DNA from: Acidimicrobiaceae bacterium
Lineage (GTDB): Bacteria > Actinomycetota > Acidimicrobiia > Acidimicrobiales > Palsa-688
Assembly: GCA_003156795.1 (NCBI GenBank)
Contig: PMHU01000062.1
Location: 9,552-15,946 of the forward strand
Length of the DNA: 6,395 nt
Direction: 5' to 3'
Of the stretch, positions 5,316 through 6,395 are shown piece by piece; the stretch's first letter is position 1, and every line of letters begins with the position of its first letter. Position numbers and translations under genes: made by a program. The notes under the pieces were generated by a model. The model saw only the letters and a program-made list of their open reading frames with translations, was not told the origin of the DNA and did no database searches.

Positions 5316-5321
5316 ACGCTA
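5316..5321 (-). promoter_or_regulatory. -10 element for leaderless transcription of the 579-residue protein gene
   Basis: Read on the minus strand this is TAGCGT, followed by six bases (TAGGGC) and then the GTG start at 5309. That spacing puts the transcription start on or next to the G of GTG. The only Shine-Dalgarno-like bases (AGGG) almost touch the start codon and could not act normally. No -35 match is evident, as is common for actinobacterial TANNNT promoters. Confidence 0.5.
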
Positions 5322-5364
5322 CTGGAGAGGACGACAGGCCGTCCGGGTCGATGAGCAACACCGA

Positions 5365-5370
5365 TAGCCT
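5365..5370 (+). promoter_or_regulatory. -10 element for leaderless transcription of the alpha/beta hydrolase gene
   Basis: TAGCCT is followed by six bases (GCCGAG) and the ATG at 5377. The TAG of this element is an in-frame stop codon, so the gene cannot start further upstream. There is no Shine-Dalgarno sequence. Together with the opposing -10 at 5316-5321 it makes the 67-base gap a compact divergent promoter. Confidence 0.55.
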
Positions 5371-5376
5371 GCCGAG

Positions 5377-6057
5377 ATGGCCGGCGTTCCTGTACTGCTC
5401 GTCCACGGTTTCGCCTCGTCTTTCGAGCGCAACTGGCGCGAGCCGGGATGGGTGGACCTACTCGAGGATGAAGGCCGCCAGGTCGTGGCGGTGGACCTCC
5501 TGGGTCACGGGGAGTCGGACAAGCCGAGCGACCCCGAGGCCTACGCGTCGCTGGAGAACTCCGTGATCGAGGCCATGCCCGCGACCGGGCAAGTGGACGC
5601 CGTCGGGTTCAGCCTCGGCGCCCAGCTACTGCTGAGGGTGGCGTCGCGGTCGCCGGAACGATTCCGACGGTTGATCGTCGCTGGCGTGGGCGAGAACATA
5701 TTCGTGCGACCCGATCCCGAACCGTCGGCGAGGGCCATCGAGACCGGCCAGCCCGCCGAAGGAGACCACCAGGCGACGAGGGCATTTGTCCGGTTCGCCA
5801 CGGCACCGGGCAATGACCCGGCCGCCCTGGCGGCCTGCATGCGCCGGCCGTTCCATCCGCTCACCGACGACGAGATAGCGAAGATCGACGTGCCGGTACT
5901 GGTCGTGCTCGGTGATCGTGACTTCGTGGGACCTGCCGACCGGCTCATGAAGGCTCTGCCCGACGCTCGGCTGGCTTCTCTCGCCGGCGCCGACCATTTC
6001 GGGACTCCCAAAGACTTCCGCTTCGTCGATGCCGCCCTGGGCTTCCTCCGGGACTGA
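5377..6057 (+). CDS. Alpha/beta hydrolase
   Basis: The 226-residue protein shows the alpha/beta-hydrolase motifs in order. HGFASS (10-15) forms the oxyanion loop. DLLGHGESDKP (40-50) is the usual strand-loop after beta-4. The nucleophile elbow is GFSLG (77-81) with S79. GDRDFVGPAD (179-188) supplies the acid, D180 or D182, and GADHFG (204-209) supplies H207. The full Ser-Asp-His triad is therefore present. The cap region (about 105-165) is short, which explains a length below the 260-280 residues of many family members. There is no signal peptide, so it is cytoplasmic. Carboxylesterase, thioesterase or lipolytic activity is likely, but the substrate cannot be read. The start at 5377 is fixed by an in-frame stop twelve bases upstream. 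The next gene follows after 35 bases but has its own promoter motif. Confidence 0.88.
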   Translation: MAGVPVLLVHGFASSFERNWREPGWVDLLEDEGRQVVAVDLLGHGESDKPSDPEAYASLENSVIEAMPATGQVDAVGFSLGAQLLLRVASRSPERFRRLIVAGVGENIFVRPDPEPSARAIETGQPAEGDHQATRAFVRFATAPGNDPAALAACMRRPFHPLTDDEIAKIDVPVLVVLGDRDFVGPADRLMKALPDARLASLAGADHFGTPKDFRFVDAALGFLRD

Positions 6058-6080
6058 CTGGGCCGGCAGGATCGGTTTGG

Positions 6081-6086
6081 TAGCCT
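6081..6086 (+). promoter_or_regulatory. -10 element for leaderless transcription of the small basic protein gene
   Basis: TAGCCT is followed by six bases (GCACTC) and the ATG at 6093, the same layout as upstream of the alpha/beta hydrolase; the two sites share TAGCCTGC. No Shine-Dalgarno sequence precedes the ATG. The arrangement supports both the existence and the start of the short gene. Confidence 0.55.
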
Positions 6087-6092
6087 GCACTC

Positions 6093-6209
6093 ATGGGTCG
6101 CGGCGCACGTTCTACAGTCCGATGGAAGCACGACCGGATTCGACGCAAGAAGGCCCGTGACGCCCGTACTCGGGCCTCCAAGGCCGCCGCCCGCAAGCCT
6201 GCCGACTAA
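6093..6209 (+). CDS. Small, highly basic 38-residue protein, possibly ribosome-associated
   Basis: The predicted product begins MGRGARSTVRWKHDRIRRKK and ends KAAARKPAD. It has fifteen Arg or Lys residues against three Asp, giving a charge near +12, one Trp, and no Cys, signal or membrane segment. The middle should be a single basic helix. Three signs favour a real gene: a -10 element exactly six bases before the ATG, codon third positions mostly G or C, and a terminator-like hairpin that begins in the stop codon. Proteins of this size and charge are often ribosomal or RNA-binding, such as bTHX, bL37 or bS22. The opening M-G-R/K-G-x-R-x-T weakly recalls bTHX, but the rest does not match, so I assign no name. 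It lies 35 bases after the hydrolase gene and seems to be separately transcribed. Confidence 0.65.
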   Translation: MGRGARSTVRWKHDRIRRKKARDARTRASKAAARKPAD

Positions 6210-6239
6210 ACCGGGCTGACCCGGAGTCATCCCCGGTTT
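6208..6239 (+). terminator. Terminator-like hairpin after the small basic protein gene
   Basis: AAACCGGG (6208-6215) pairs perfectly with CCCGGTTT (6232-6239), an 8-bp stem around a 16-base loop; the left arm includes the last two bases of the stop codon. A competing smaller hairpin, CCGGG-CTGA-CCCGG (6211-6224), uses the same left arm. The T-tract is only three bases long, so this is weaker than a classic intrinsic terminator, though such forms are common in high-GC actinobacteria. Confidence 0.45.
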
Positions 6240-6319
6240 CGGCTCCGTTGGTTGGCCTAATACGGCACCCTTGACGTACTACCGGACGAAAGAGGGGCCG
6301 GGGTCAATTTAGGAGGACG

Positions 6320-6334
6320 CTGCCGCGCCGGCAG
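6320..6334. other. Short GC-rich inverted repeat
   Basis: CTGCCG and CGGCAG flank three bases, a perfect 6-bp stem. It lies 33 bases beyond the possible minus-strand stop codon at 6370-6368 and could be part of that gene's terminator, but no T-tract follows in either direction. Confidence 0.25.
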
Positions 6335-6367
6335 GGCTCGACGGGCGCGGAAGGCACAGCTGACTCG

Positions 6368-6395
6368 TCAGGTGCCGACGTAGGCCGCGAGGTGC
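6368..6395 (-). CDS. Possible C-terminal end of a minus-strand gene (truncated by window edge)
   Basis: Read on the minus strand, one frame gives HLAAYVGT and then TGA. This resembles the end of a helical protein; L-A-A-Y-V endings are common in cytochrome c-type and other helical domains. With only eight residues there is no basis for a function. The other two minus-strand frames stay open for about 28 codons from the edge and cannot be excluded. No plus-strand gene starts in 6240-6395. Confidence 0.2.

Noticed and set aside
4189..5316. 375-residue plus-strand open frame opposite the 579-residue protein
   Set aside because: Its composition is Ser/Arg/Pro-rich without motifs, and the minus frame has domain structure, a full-length frame and a well-placed -10 element.

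Overview
The window looks like a chromosomal segment of a high-GC actinobacterium. The best fit is the Acidimicrobiia or a close relative. This rests on dense GC-rich coding on both strands, a DUF4193 protein (an actinobacterial zinc-ribbon family), the hypothetical families beside it, and several start codons arranged as leaderless actinobacterial promoters (TANNNT, six bases, start codon). I see no insertion sequence, CRISPR array, tRNA, rRNA or integration scar. It reads as an ordinary vertically inherited core region with several poorly characterised lineage-specific genes.

Layout from left to right. (1) Bases 2-238 are the C-terminal end of a ThyX-like flavin-dependent thymidylate synthase homologue. 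(2) Bases 377-1159 encode a secreted LysM plus lytic transglycosylase cell-wall enzyme. (3) Bases 1160-1614 are a 455-base stretch with no convincing gene that leads up to the next operon. (4) Bases 1615-3577 are a tight co-directional cluster: a very acidic DUF4193 zinc-ribbon protein, a 181-residue two-module hypothetical protein, a GNAT acetyltransferase, and a Nudix hydrolase whose start overlaps the acetyltransferase stop. (5) Bases 3570-5309 on the minus strand encode a 579-residue protein of unknown function, with a conserved helical core between a basic disordered linker and a Pro/Ala-rich repetitive tail. It converges on the Nudix gene with an 8-base overlap. (6) A 67-base divergent promoter region leads to an alpha/beta hydrolase (5377-6057). 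(7) A 38-residue, very basic small protein (6093-6209) follows, with a terminator-like hairpin over its stop codon. (8) The last 186 bases are mostly non-coding, with perhaps the tail of a minus-strand gene at the extreme edge.

Functionally, the 1615-3577 cluster is probably one transcript. Gaps are 38 and 16 bases and then an overlap, and good ribosome-binding sites precede three of its four genes. It pairs two uncharacterised actinobacterial proteins with two small-molecule-modifying enzymes, so a shared pathway cannot be deduced. The minus-strand gene, the hydrolase and the small basic protein all appear to be transcribed as leaderless mRNAs.

I found no obvious new defence or mobile system. 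The observations most worth following up are a perfect TGTGA-N6-TCACA palindrome wrapped around the ribosome-binding site of the DUF4193 gene, the three matching leaderless starts, the 38-residue basic protein, and the 579-residue protein with its 28-residue periodic tail.
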